A stretch of 38,799 nt of DNA, taken from positions 1 through 38,799 of the IMG/VR virus record IMGVR_UViG_3300050015_000174. The stretch is one strand, 5' to 3'. This document shows positions 30,284 to 38,496 of this stretch, piece after piece. Below the pieces are notes generated by a model that was not told the origin of the DNA, searched no databases, and saw nothing but the letters and a program-made list of their open reading frames with translations. The stretch's first letter is position 1, and each line of letters starts with the position of its first letter. Position numbers and translations under genes: made by a program. This stretch comes from a virus.

Positions 30284-31195
30284 ATGAACGCACTAGCCGA
30301 AAACCCGCGCGCCGTCCTTGGCGACAATGAGCCGCCACTGGCGAAAGTAATCTCCGAACAAGAGGACTTCGCACAGACCGTCACCGACTTCCTAAACGAT
30401 GAGTTTGCCGAGCGGCCGAAGACCGTCGCTGAGCTGCTAGACGAGGCCCGCAATCTGCCGCCAGAGATTGTTGATGATGCGACCCGCGCGCCATACCCCG
30501 GCGTGATCAAGCGGATCAGGGACGAAGCCAAGCTGCTGGTCGCCCTGCAGGAAAAGGAAAAGACCCCGTATCTGCGAGGCGGCCAAGCCGTCGACCAGTT
30601 CTTCTTCGGGCTGATAGACCGGCTCGCGCGTCGCGACAAAAAGAACAAGCCAGGCGCCGCTGACGTTCTAAATTCTCGCCTCACCGCCTACGATACCAAG
30701 GTGCTCGAAGAGCGTCAGGCCGAGGCACGGCGGCTGGCGCAGGAAGCCGAACGGGTCGCCCGCGAAGCGCAGGAGAAGGCTTACCGCGAAGCCCGCGAAG
30801 CCGAAGAGAAGCGCCTTGCCGCCGAGCGCGCCCGCAAGCCTGAGATCGTCGAACAGAAGGCAGCCGTTGCCAACGCCGCCGAGGTTGCCGCCAGTTCGGC
30901 CGCCGCCGCTGCTGCCGTCGCCGCCAACCAAGCCGAGGCGGCTCATGTCGATACCTTACGCAGGGCTTCCGACATTATGCGGGACCGTGGCGGCGATGGA
31001 ACGCTGACGACGATGGCGACTGAGCCATACGCCGAGATCGAGGACGAATCGAAGTTGGACCGGAATGCGCTTTGGGCCTTCATCAACCTCGATGCCAAGG
31101 AAAAGGCGTTGCGTAGTTGGGCAAAAAATACAGGTTACACGAAACAGATGGACGGCGCGAAGATTGGCAAGCGCCAGAAGTCGGTAGTGCGATGA
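30284..31195 (+). CDS. Coiled-coil conserved phage protein
   Basis: 303 residues; GGAGAGAACC before the ATG. N-terminal part with TVTDFLNDEFAERPKTVAELL, a long charged coiled coil at about residues 140-225 (EERQAEARRLAQEAERVARE), then a C-terminal segment EDESKLDRNALWAFINLD and YTKQMDGAKIGKRQK. Such proteins accompany ERF-type recombination genes in phages; a direct DNA role is not shown. The ATGA junction couples it to the HIRAN gene. Confidence 0.65.
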   Translation: MNALAENPRAVLGDNEPPLAKVISEQEDFAQTVTDFLNDEFAERPKTVAELLDEARNLPPEIVDDATRAPYPGVIKRIRDEAKLLVALQEKEKTPYLRGGQAVDQFFFGLIDRLARRDKKNKPGAADVLNSRLTAYDTKVLEERQAEARRLAQEAERVAREAQEKAYREAREAEEKRLAAERARKPEIVEQKAAVANAAEVAASSAAAAAAVAANQAEAAHVDTLRRASDIMRDRGGDGTLTTMATEPYAEIEDESKLDRNALWAFINLDAKEKALRSWAKNTGYTKQMDGAKIGKRQKSVVR

Positions 31196-31542
31196 ACAAC
31201 CGCTTCAGCATCGTCGGAATGCAGCATAGAAACTCCGAGGTCGTCGTGGATGCGCTTGCGGTCGGTACTGTGCTTACCTTAGTGCGGGAGCCGACCAACA
31301 AGTACGACCCAAACGCCGTCATGGTTTGGGCCGACGGGATTCACATCGGTTACATTCCAAAGACACAAAATAAACCGCTGGCGGCGCTAATTGATTCCAA
31401 GGGGAGGCGGTGGACTGCCTCGGCGGAGGTTCTTGCGCTCGATGGAACGGGACTGGAAAGCGCGACCGTTCATCTGGCACTCGATGCCACGTTCGTCAGG
31501 TCACCCAACTCTTCCTACCCGATGGCCGAGATTACGAAATAA
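31192..31542 (+). CDS. HIRAN-domain protein
   Basis: 116 residues from the ATG at 31192 (ATGA overlap). NRFSIVGMQHRNSEVVVDAL, GTVLTLVREPTNKYDPNAVMV, then HIGYIPKTQNKPLAALID, matches the HIRAN domain (residues about 3-75). In other proteins this domain binds single-stranded or 3'-ended DNA. A stand-alone phage form near ERF fits a role in replication or repair. Confidence 0.75.
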   Translation: MNNRFSIVGMQHRNSEVVVDALAVGTVLTLVREPTNKYDPNAVMVWADGIHIGYIPKTQNKPLAALIDSKGRRWTASAEVLALDGTGLESATVHLALDATFVRSPNSSYPMAEITK

Positions 31543-31579
31543 TGCGCAGCGGCGCGGTGGTTAAGATTTGGCCAGCCCT

Positions 31580-32317
31580 ATGGTAAAAAAGAAATGCCTC
31601 GGATGCGGAACCAAAATGCTGGTGAGGGCCAGCAGGCAAAACTTTTGCCGCCCGGCATGTTGGCATCGCCATAATCAAAAATTGACCCGATGGCAAAAAG
31701 ACTGTTCGCAATGCGGCCAACACTTCGAGACAGTCTTTCAAGATCAACGGTTTTGTTGCCTGCCGTGCTATTACGCATCGAGGGCGGTCAGTATGGAGCA
31801 GTCGATTGCTAAAAAGAAAGAATATGCTCGTGGATATAAAGCTGATGGGCGTCGAGCCGCCACCGCCCGTCGCTATCGTTTGAAGCACAGGGACATAATT
31901 CGCATCAAAAGAAAAAATAGGCCGCTCACCGCGGGACAGAGGGCTCGCAAGAATAAAACGAGATCAGCTTGGAGACGGTCGAATCGAGAAAAAGAGAATA
32001 CACAGAAACGCCGTTCATATTGGAAAAACCCAGAGCGCGCCCGCAAGAATAGAAGAGAGGGGGCCAAACGTCGTCGACGGGAAAACCCATCACTCATTCG
32101 CGCAAGAGATAAAACAAAGCGATTGCAGAAACGAGAGAATATCAGGAGAATCAGTGCAAAATACACTTCTAAAAATCTTAACAAGATTAGGCAATGGAAC
32201 AACCGTCGTTATCACGATCTGAATTATCAGATCGATACCTTGCTGCGAGGCATCGCGCAGCTTTGTGTCGAGCATTCAGCGATGCCAATAGGAGAGACCT
32301 ACGATGGAAATCCGTGA
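31580..32317 (+). CDS. Zinc-finger, Lys/Arg-rich protein (related to homing endonuclease modules)
   Basis: 245 residues from the ATG at 31580; a TTG at 31568 is the alternative and neither has a clear ribosome-binding site. Two Cys modules (CLGCGTKMLVRASRQNFC, then CSQCGQHFETVFQDQRFC) have the same plan as the fingers of the HNH enzyme nested in the intein. The rest is very basic with weak repeats (RRSYWKNPERARKNRREGA). No HNH or GIY-YIG core is visible, so it may be a nuclease-less relative or a DNA-binding protein. AT-richer than its neighbours. Confidence 0.6.
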   Translation: MVKKKCLGCGTKMLVRASRQNFCRPACWHRHNQKLTRWQKDCSQCGQHFETVFQDQRFCCLPCYYASRAVSMEQSIAKKKEYARGYKADGRRAATARRYRLKHRDIIRIKRKNRPLTAGQRARKNKTRSAWRRSNREKENTQKRRSYWKNPERARKNRREGAKRRRRENPSLIRARDKTKRLQKRENIRRISAKYTSKNLNKIRQWNNRRYHDLNYQIDTLLRGIAQLCVEHSAMPIGETYDGNP

Positions 32318-32543
32318 CACAGAGAAGCTACGCGATGAAATCGCCGATCTGCGCGACAAATTGCGTGATGGCAAGATAAGCAACAGCGTTGCTCGCTCAA
32401 TTATCTTGGCGGCGCGGTTTGAGTTGGAAAGTCTCAAGGCTGAGATGGAGGCCGTTCGGCTAGGCTCGTCGTTCGGCCCCGTCAGCTATCACTCTGAACA
32501 TCGTCAGAGCGATGGAAAACCGAAACTGAAACGAGTGGCCTGA
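32304..32543 (+). CDS. Small coiled-coil protein
   Basis: 79 residues, overlapping the upstream gene by 14 bases, GGAGAG before the ATG. IRDTEKLRDEIADLRDKLRDG and FELESLKAEMEAVRL form heptad-like helices. Family unknown. Confidence 0.55.
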   Translation: MEIRDTEKLRDEIADLRDKLRDGKISNSVARSIILAARFELESLKAEMEAVRLGSSFGPVSYHSEHRQSDGKPKLKRVA

Positions 32544-32559
32544 TCGGCTAAAAATATAT

Positions 32560-32587
32560 CTCTGGCGTGGCATCCGCTACGCCAGAG
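32560..32587 (+). other. Strong 12-bp hairpin in a gene-poor leader
   Basis: CTCTGGCGT (32560-32568) pairs with ACGCCAGAG (32579-32587), and the pairing extends inward to an ATCC tetraloop. No U-run follows, so it is not a standard terminator. It may protect or regulate the mRNA of the genes that follow. Confidence 0.5.
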
Positions 32588-32634
32588 CCTATCCATCAGG
32601 AGAGAGTTGTCACCGTGCTAAAAAACTACGACGC

Positions 32635-32751
32635 ATGTTAAGGCGCGGACCGTCATTTGTCTGGTGGCTAGAGCGATACAAGTTACGAAATATCTATAAG
32701 CGATCATGCTTATTCGGCTGCCACATGCAGAAGCTAGATGTTGATGACTGA
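32635..32751 (+). CDS. Possible small basic aromatic protein
   Basis: 38 residues (MLRRGPSFVWWLERY, then RLRN-like KLRNIYKRSC) with no good ribosome-binding site. It overlaps the next gene by eight bases. Aromatic and Arg-rich composition resembles small phage proteins, but coding status is unsure. Confidence 0.35.
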   Translation: MLRRGPSFVWWLERYKLRNIYKRSCLFGCHMQKLDVDD

Positions 32752-33091
32752 AACTGTCCAAGTTTTAGACCTGCGCTGGATACGCGGCAAGACCGGAGAT
32801 TGGGGTAACACTATCCGCGAGATTGAATTGCTCGCGGCTGAAATCATGGTCAAAGAAGGTAACGAACTTGACCCATCGGACACCGGATGCAGTATCGAAT
32901 GGGCTGCAAAGTATATTCGTAAGGCCGGCCAAGAGCCGCATCAAGGCGATTGCCATCTCTGCCGATCATGGCTAACTGCGCCGATTACATGCGATGCCTG
33001 CGTTTACGATGAATACATGCTTAAAGCATGGGCTAAGAAACGAGAGGCCATCGAGGCCGCTAATAGTATGCTGCATGTGTCAAGCGGATAA
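32744..33091 (+). CDS. Hypothetical protein with Cys cluster
   Basis: 115 residues from the ATG at 32744 (an in-frame ATG lies at 32738). The N-terminal half is helical (WGNTIREIELLAAEIMVKEG); the end has CHLCRSWLTAPITCDACVYDEYM, a C-x2-C...C-x2-C zinc-type site. Family unknown. Confidence 0.55.
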   Translation: MTETVQVLDLRWIRGKTGDWGNTIREIELLAAEIMVKEGNELDPSDTGCSIEWAAKYIRKAGQEPHQGDCHLCRSWLTAPITCDACVYDEYMLKAWAKKREAIEAANSMLHVSSG

Positions 33092-33183
33092 GCATTTAAG
33101 CGATAAGGGAAACCCTGCTAGGCCACCAACTATGCAGTAAGCATGTGTGCGAATTTTACCTCAATTAAATAGGATTCTAGACG

Positions 33184-33420
33184 ATGCCAGACAGGCTGAC
33201 GTTCACTAAAGACGGCAAAGATATTCTGGAAGGCATTGAACTTCGCAACGGCAAAGCCAATCCGTTTGGATGGTCACAGCATGAAGTCTGGTTAGTCGAG
33301 TTCGGCGGCGAAACAATGGTTGAACATTGTATTGGTGGCCTCGACTGCGGCGTGCCGTTTGGTATGGCCGATGGCTATGGCTTCAGAATTGAACGCGAAA
33401 CAAAACCACGTCAAAGATAG
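33184..33420 (+). CDS. Hypothetical protein
   Basis: 78 residues; LTFTKDGKDILEGIELRNGKA, then WSQHEVWLVEFGGET, and CIGGLDCG near the end. Beta-rich. Family unknown. A 92-base spacer before it holds no gene. Confidence 0.5.
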   Translation: MPDRLTFTKDGKDILEGIELRNGKANPFGWSQHEVWLVEFGGETMVEHCIGGLDCGVPFGMADGYGFRIERETKPRQR

Positions 33421-33438
33421 CAACTGAGGACCGACATA

Positions 33439-34476
33439 GTGGCAAAAGTCATAAACAAACTGACTAAGGAACAAGAAGCTAGGTTTCCTGAGTTCACGCG
33501 CAAGTGGATCGAGATTGGGCTTTCAACAAAGCCTGCCGACCGCGACAGGGCAGAGAAAGCCATTGTCGGCCTGTATCGTCTTGCCAAACTTAAAGAGCCG
33601 CGCGTGATCTGGCTGCCGTGCCCGATCAGTGCGGCTTTGAGCGCAGTTGTTTACGCTAAGATCATTCAGCACAGACTTGAGCCAAAAGCTAAAAAGGCGG
33701 TGGACTCGGCGGTGGGCTCGGCGGTGGACTCGGCGGTGGACTCGGCGGTGTACTCGGCGGTGGGCTCGGCGGTGGACTCGGCGGTGCGCTCGGCGGTGTA
33801 CTCGGCGGTGGGCTCGGCGGTGGACTCGGCGGTGGGCTCGGCGGTGGGCTCGGCGGGAAGGTCTTTTTTTGGTGGTTCTATCTGGAACGTCGGATACTCG
33901 GCATGGGCCGACTACTTCAACGAGGTCTGCGGAATTGCTATTGATCGCAACTTCCTAGAAATGACGGAAAGTTGCGGATTTTACTGGACGCTCGACGATA
34001 TTTGTTTTGTCTCGGAGCGTCCGTCAGAAATTCACAGAGACGGCGAAGGTCGTCTGCACAGTGAAGCAGGAATGTCGATCCGATATGCTGGTACTGGATG
34101 GGGCCTTTATCACTGGCACGGAACGAAAGTGCCGGGCGAGTGGATCACAGATCGCGCCAAACTGACGCCAAAGATTGCGCTGACGTGGACCAACATCGAG
34201 CAGCGGCGCGCGGCCTGTGAGATATTAGGATGGGATCGCATTCTAACCGAACTAAAAGCCAAAACCATCGATCTAGACGGTGATCCTGAGATCGGTGAAC
34301 TTGTTGAGGTAGAGCTACCGGAAATAGGCAGGGAGAAATTCTTGCGCGTGCTATGTGGCACAAAAAGACAATTCGCTTTACCTGTTCCGCCGACCATGAA
34401 AACTGCACTAGAGGCCCAGGCATGGACGTGGGGCTTAGATAAAAAGACGTTCATCAAACCGGAGATACGAACATGA
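33439..34476 (+). CDS. DUF6745-like protein with a SAV-type tandem repeat
   Basis: 345 residues, GTG start at 33439 with GAGGA eight bases upstream. Residues 87-138 are a perfect four-residue repeat (AV-x-S, with x = D, G, Y or R). The C-terminal domain reads FYWTLDDICFVSERPSEIHRDG, then RLHSEAGMSIRYAGTGWGLYHWHG and TKVPGEWI, typical of DUF6745, a family of unknown function in phages. A four-base ATGA overlap links it to the next gene, a frequent partner in other phages. Confidence 0.75.
   Translation: MAKVINKLTKEQEARFPEFTRKWIEIGLSTKPADRDRAEKAIVGLYRLAKLKEPRVIWLPCPISAALSAVVYAKIIQHRLEPKAKKAVDSAVGSAVDSAVDSAVYSAVGSAVDSAVRSAVYSAVGSAVDSAVGSAVGSAGRSFFGGSIWNVGYSAWADYFNEVCGIAIDRNFLEMTESCGFYWTLDDICFVSERPSEIHRDGEGRLHSEAGMSIRYAGTGWGLYHWHGTKVPGEWITDRAKLTPKIALTWTNIEQRRAACEILGWDRILTELKAKTIDLDGDPEIGELVEVELPEIGREKFLRVLCGTKRQFALPVPPTMKTALEAQAWTWGLDKKTFIKPEIRT
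33697..33852 (+). repeat. 12-bp minisatellite, 13 units, within the DUF6745 gene
   Basis: Unit GCGGTG-NNC-TCG, 13 perfect copies in a row; a degenerate copy follows at 33853. Nine of 12 bases plus the C of the third codon never change; only two bases vary, giving GAC (5), GGC (5), TAC (2) and CGC (1). A YGD order recurs at units 5-7 and 9-11. Confidence 0.9.
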
Positions 34477-34811
34477 GAACCTTCAAGAACTTCTGCGCAC
34501 AGGGTGACATCTACATTCGCCGCGTCGATGTGCTTCCTACAGGGGCCGTCGCCGTCAAGTCTGAGAACAACCGTGTCATCGTGACGCACAGTGAGACAGG
34601 CCACCATCACGTCATGGAGGCCGAAGGCGTCACGATGTATCGGCTGCCTGACTCAATTATGGATTGCCTGTTGGTAGTCGATAAGGCCACTGCGCTTGAG
34701 CATCTGCGCGAGTTCGATCAGCACGAACCGATCATGTTTGACAAAGGGATTTATCATGTAAGGCGTCAGAGAGAATATACGCCAGAAGGCCTGCGGCGCG
34801 TCGAAGATTAA
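34473..34811 (+). CDS. Conserved phage protein, partner of DUF6745
   Basis: 112 residues. GDIYIRRVDVLPTGAVAV, then IVTHSETGHHHVMEAEGVTMY, a HEPIMFDKGIYHVRRQREYTP stretch and EGLRRVED. The HSETGHHH motif looks like a metal site. It resembles proteins found beside DUF6745 in other phages. Function unknown. Confidence 0.65.
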   Translation: MRTFKNFCAQGDIYIRRVDVLPTGAVAVKSENNRVIVTHSETGHHHVMEAEGVTMYRLPDSIMDCLLVVDKATALEHLREFDQHEPIMFDKGIYHVRRQREYTPEGLRRVED

Positions 34812-34840
34812 AACGAAAAAGCAGAGTCAGGAGATCCACA

Positions 34841-35758
34841 ATGACGAAACCCGCCGTTAAGGAAAAGGACACCACGCTGTTCGGCGAGATCGAGCCGGTT
34901 ACGCTGAAGGTCGGCGACAAGATAACCGGGCTTGAAAAGGGCAAGACGCATACTATCGGTGGCATAGCGACCGGCAAGAACTCGAAGCCTAAGTCCCCTG
35001 CGAAGAAGAACGAGGTCGCCATCCGCGCCCCGGCGAATACAAAAACGACCCCGATGGAATTGCTTAAGCAGGCCATCGCGGGCGGCAATGTAGAGATTGC
35101 TGAGAAGATGATGGGCCTGCAGGAACGATGGGAGAAAAACAACGCGCGCAAGGCTTTCGATGCAGCGATGGCCGATGCGAAAGCCAAGATTCCCGTGATC
35201 AATAAGAACCGCAAAGTGGACTTTACCAGCGCGAAGGGCCGCACCCACTACAAGCACGAGGACATGGCGGAGATAGCGCGCACCGTCGATCCGCTGCTTA
35301 CCGATCAGGGCCTTTCATATCGCTATCGGACCTCGATCGAAGGTGCCAACGTCACCGTGACCTGCATCATCTCGCACCGGCTCGGCCATTCCGAGGAAAC
35401 GACGCTCTCCGCCGGCCGTGACGAGACCGGAAACAAGAACAGCATTCAAGCGGTCGGCTCGACGGTGACCTACCTGCAGCGATACACGTTGAAGGCCGCG
35501 CTCGGCCTCGCGGCCTCCGATGATGATGACGGCAAGTCCGCGGGCAAGACAGCCACCAAGACCGATGCAGTTGACGACAAGCCGATCACGCCAGATCAAG
35601 CGAAGACGCTAATCGAGTTGGTGGATACTTCCGGCGTCGGCGGCAAACGGTTCTGCGAGAAATACGGGTTGGAGAAGGTCGGTGATCTTCCGGCGAAGTC
35701 TCTCGCCGAGGCCACTAAGGCGCTAGAAAATTACGCCGCCAACAACAAGGCGACGTGA
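34841..35758 (+). CDS. erf: ERF-family single-strand annealing protein
   Basis: 305 residues. The ERF core spans about residues 80-225: ERWEKNNARKAFDAAMADAK, GRTHYKHEDMAEIARTVDPLL, DQGLSYRYRT, VTCIISHRLGHSEETTL, then QAVGSTVTYLQRYTLKAALGL. A Lys/Ala-rich tail and a C-terminal helical domain follow. It pairs complementary single strands made by the exonuclease next to it. The first about 60 residues are a flexible basic leader. Confidence 0.88.
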   Translation: MTKPAVKEKDTTLFGEIEPVTLKVGDKITGLEKGKTHTIGGIATGKNSKPKSPAKKNEVAIRAPANTKTTPMELLKQAIAGGNVEIAEKMMGLQERWEKNNARKAFDAAMADAKAKIPVINKNRKVDFTSAKGRTHYKHEDMAEIARTVDPLLTDQGLSYRYRTSIEGANVTVTCIISHRLGHSEETTLSAGRDETGNKNSIQAVGSTVTYLQRYTLKAALGLAASDDDDGKSAGKTATKTDAVDDKPITPDQAKTLIELVDTSGVGGKRFCEKYGLEKVGDLPAKSLAEATKALENYAANNKAT

Positions 35759-36432
35759 AGATGCCGAAGGCAGCGCAGAAGAAGGCCGCCCCGGCGCCGA
35801 AGTCGACGGTCGAGATCATCGAGGTCGAACAGGGAAGCGAGGCTTGGTTCGAGGCCAAGTTAGGCATCCCGTCGGCCTCCCGTTTTGCCGACATCATGGC
35901 CGGTGGCGAAGGCAAAATGCGGACGCGCTACCTGCGCGAGCTCGCCGGCGAGATCATCACCGGGCGACCAGCGGAGACCTTCAAGGGGGCCGCGATGGTC
36001 AGAGGAAACGAGATGGAAGCGCAGGCGCGCGATCACTACGCGCGGACGAGGTTCGCCGATCTCCGCCAAGTTGGGTTTGTAAAAAACTCCGGACTAATGC
36101 GCTACGCCGTTGTGGGAGCCAGTCCAGACGCCCTGATCGGCGAAGATGGCGGCTTGGAGATCAAGACCATGATCCCTGCGCTGATGATCGATCTGCTTGA
36201 GAAGGGTTCTGCCATGCCGCCCGAGCACCGCGCCCAAGTCCAGGGAAATATGTGGGTCTGCGAACGTGAGTGGTGGGACTTCAAAATCTACTATCCGAGG
36301 ATGCCAGACTTCACCGTTCGTGTGATGCGCGAAGACACATTCATCGCCGATATTCAAAAGGCGACGGAGATTTTTTCATACGACCTCAAAGTGCTGGTAG
36401 ATAAGTTGAGGAAGATGGGGGCAACGGGATGA
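35755..36432 (+). CDS. YqaJ/lambda-exonuclease-type recombinase exonuclease
   Basis: 225 residues from the GTG at 35755 (overlaps the ERF stop as GTGA); an ATG at 35761 is equally possible. EQGSEAWFEAKLGIPSASRF, a basic loop, then ARDHYARTRFADLRQVGFV, VGASPDALIGEDGGLEIKTM (the D-x(n)-E-x-K site) and HRAQVQGNMWVCERE are the ordered motifs of the YqaJ viral recombinase family. It resects DNA 5' to 3' to give substrate to ERF. Confidence 0.88.
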   Translation: MKMPKAAQKKAAPAPKSTVEIIEVEQGSEAWFEAKLGIPSASRFADIMAGGEGKMRTRYLRELAGEIITGRPAETFKGAAMVRGNEMEAQARDHYARTRFADLRQVGFVKNSGLMRYAVVGASPDALIGEDGGLEIKTMIPALMIDLLEKGSAMPPEHRAQVQGNMWVCEREWWDFKIYYPRMPDFTVRVMREDTFIADIQKATEIFSYDLKVLVDKLRKMGATG

Positions 36433-37202
36433 AGCCGCGCCCGGTAATTTTTACATGGAGTGACGATGGGACGATGGTCCCGCAGCCGCGGTTCCTTCAA
36501 CTCTGTGATAAGCAATACGTTATCGGCGCCGAGTACACGCTTGAGGTAGTTGAGCCTCGCAGCATGAAAAATCACTCCCACTACTTTGCCTGCATCCATA
36601 CGGCTTGGGATAATTTGCCGGATCAGTTTCAGAAGAAATATCCGACCGAAGAGGCGCTGCGCGCGAAGGCGCTCGTCGCAACTGGGTTCTCTACCGAGCG
36701 TGATTATGTCTGCGATTCTCCTGCAAAGGCCGCTTATCTCGCCAGGATCATCCGCGCTTACGCCGAATACGCAGTGATCAAGGTCAGTGGAAACGTCGTC
36801 AAGGTTTTCGAGGCGAAGTCGCAATCGGTCGCCGCTATGGGCAATGATGAATTTAAGGCGTCGAAGGAAGCCGTCTTGGACTGGATTCAGGCATTGAACC
36901 CCGGCCTAGAGCTGACTGTCATCAAGAAGGAGGCCGCCAAGGTAGCCCCGCCCGAGCCTAAGCCAAAGACCGCACCAGCGGCCGCCCCAGCCCCGCTGCC
37001 GGCCAACCGCCCGACCACCGCCCCGGCCTATTTCGCCTACGCCAGGTCGTGGATACTCGGTGCCACAGACAAGGAAGGCGCAGGGTGGAAATGGGACGGT
37101 GAGCGCGATCTGCGCGATCAGCTTCGAGTGTCGATCCCGAACCGGCGCGAGCTCAAAGGTCTGCTGGCCAGGCAATTCGAGGAAGCGGAGGCCGCGCGAT
37201 GA
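36429..37202 (+). CDS. Conserved recombination-region protein
   Basis: 257 residues, ATGA overlap with the exonuclease. VIFTWSDDGTMVPQPRFLQLCDKQYVIG, then EPRSMKNHSHYFACIHTAWDNLP, TEEALRAKALVATGF and VKVFEAKSQSVAAMG make a pattern I have seen in rhizobial phages, without a defined role. A Pro/Ala-rich linker (about residues 178-195) leads to a C-terminal helical tail. Perhaps a recombination partner. Confidence 0.65.
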   Translation: MKPRPVIFTWSDDGTMVPQPRFLQLCDKQYVIGAEYTLEVVEPRSMKNHSHYFACIHTAWDNLPDQFQKKYPTEEALRAKALVATGFSTERDYVCDSPAKAAYLARIIRAYAEYAVIKVSGNVVKVFEAKSQSVAAMGNDEFKASKEAVLDWIQALNPGLELTVIKKEAAKVAPPEPKPKTAPAAAPAPLPANRPTTAPAYFAYARSWILGATDKEGAGWKWDGERDLRDQLRVSIPNRRELKGLLARQFEEAEAAR

Positions 37203-37411
37203 GTTTACCAGATCGCATACAGATCACGACTGACGACGTAACCCTCTACGATCATCTCCTCAGTCTTGCCCAACGAAACAAATTCTTCAAATTGTTCGGC
37301 AGGAAGTGGTTCGTTCAGCGGATCGATCAAGGGGACGTTAGTGTTTATCCATATAGATATTCAGCCACGCTTAACAGCGTAGTGCCGATCGAGAAGGATG
37401 CCGCAGTATGA
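37199..37411 (+). CDS. Small hypothetical protein
   Basis: 70 residues, ATGA overlap at its start and end. LYDHLLSLAQRNKFFKLFGRKWFVQRI and a Tyr-rich beta end. Family unknown. Confidence 0.6.
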   Translation: MSLPDRIQITTDDVTLYDHLLSLAQRNKFFKLFGRKWFVQRIDQGDVSVYPYRYSATLNSVVPIEKDAAV

Positions 37412-37752
37412 GCCGAATTGCACAACACTATCTTGGGGACGGATACCCAAACTCCGCCGGCTACAGCGAACCGACAACGTCACGGTCGGCGGCCGAGGCA
37501 ATCAACGCCACGCTCACCGAGCGCCAGCGCGAAGTTCTCGACGCCATGCGTGAGGCCGGGGACCTGGGACTAACCGCCGATGAAACGGCTGCCAAGATTG
37601 GGCGCGACGTGCTGGCCGTGAGACCGAGATTAACCGAGCTCGGCAAGCACAAGGGATTGATCGAGAAGACAGGTGAACGACGCCGGAACGAGTCGAGCCT
37701 GCTGGCCGCGGTATGGCGTCTGCGGAAGGAACACGAATGCCCAGGACTGTAG
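37408..37752 (+). CDS. Winged-helix protein
   Basis: 114 residues. LTERQREVLDAMREAGDLG, then LTADETAAKIGRDVLAVRPRLTELGKHKG and LIEKTGERRRNESSLLAAVWRL give helix, helix, recognition helix and wing. Probably a DNA-binding regulator or replication accessory. The following gene starts inside its end. Confidence 0.65.
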   Translation: MSRIAQHYLGDGYPNSAGYSEPTTSRSAAEAINATLTERQREVLDAMREAGDLGLTADETAAKIGRDVLAVRPRLTELGKHKGLIEKTGERRRNESSLLAAVWRLRKEHECPGL

Positions 37753-37916
37753 ACAGGCTCGCACTCTACCGCCTCGCCAAAAAGAGGCTAACGGTGTGGC
37801 AGATTTTCACTAGCGGTCTCCGCATATACTTTGCGATGGGGGTTTACTCCTACTGGAAGTGTCTTAGGGAACGCGGTCGGGTAGCAAGGATAAACAAGCC
37901 GAAGAGAAAAGCATGA
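37737..37916 (+). CDS. Small basic protein
   Basis: 59 residues from the ATG at 37737, with AAGGA six bases upstream, overlapping the end of the winged-helix gene. Arg/Lys-rich with a hydrophobic middle (VWQIFTSGLRIYFAMGVYSYW). Family unknown. Confidence 0.5.
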   Translation: MPRTVDRLALYRLAKKRLTVWQIFTSGLRIYFAMGVYSYWKCLRERGRVARINKPKRKA

Positions 37917-38329
37917 CCGAAGTCGATACCGAAACCAAACTGCAGCGGATCGAGCGTGACATCGTCGTGCAGAAGCGGCTGCGCCGCCGGAAACTCGCCG
38001 AGCGCCGACCCATTACCGCCGAGGACGCCGAGATCGACAAGCTTGTGACTCAGGCTCTCGCCATTCGGCACACAATGCGCCAGCAGAGAGGCAGCGGGAT
38101 GACCGCCGTTGAGGAGCTGCGTTGCTACTGGAATGCTTTTTGTGACGCCGATCAGTACCCGGAAGGATTCGAGGACCGCATGGAAGCCGCCGGGTTTGCC
38201 GAAGTGACACCTGTCACCGACGACGATCTGCATCAGTCGTTCGCGGCCGAACGCGGGATCGAGCGTGGTGGGATGATGTGGTGTCTGACCGATGCCGGAC
38301 ACGAAGCCTTCAATGAAGGGGTGAAATAA
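37913..38329 (+). CDS. Hypothetical protein
   Basis: 138 residues, ATGA overlap at the start and TAATG at the end. A basic coiled N-terminus (IERDIVVQKRLRRRKLAERR) is followed by an acidic aromatic C-terminal half (WNAFCDADQYPEGFEDRMEAAGF). Function unknown. Confidence 0.55.
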   Translation: MTEVDTETKLQRIERDIVVQKRLRRRKLAERRPITAEDAEIDKLVTQALAIRHTMRQQRGSGMTAVEELRCYWNAFCDADQYPEGFEDRMEAAGFAEVTPVTDDDLHQSFAAERGIERGGMMWCLTDAGHEAFNEGVK

Positions 38330-38496
38330 TGAAAGCTCCAACGCCAAAATTAGATGCGCTTCGAGAAATGCGCGAAAGAAATTATGAGCGATCACACGCG
38401 GCGGAGAAGCGCAAGCAAGTCCCGGCATTGCGCGCGGCCATTTCGGCTGTGCCAGTGAAGCGAGCGCCGAAGGTAAAGCGGGAAGTCAAACCATGA
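38329..38496 (+). CDS. Small basic protein
   Basis: 55 residues; TAATG start and ATGA end. Helical and Arg/Lys-rich (KLDALREMRERNYERSHAAEKRKQ). Family unknown, supported mainly by the exact coupling on both sides. Confidence 0.5.
   Translation: MKAPTPKLDALREMRERNYERSHAAEKRKQVPALRAAISAVPVKRAPKVKREVKP

Noticed and set aside
33697-33852. CRISPR-like array or diversity-generating target
   Set aside because: Units are contiguous with no spacers. Variation at NNC codons recalls adenine mutagenesis, but no reverse transcriptase or template repeat is visible in the window.
33647-33958. Open frame with Arg-Arg-Trp/Cys repeats
   Set aside because: It is the shadow of the 12-bp array of the DUF6745 gene in another frame; the real gene continues on both sides and has a ribosome-binding site.
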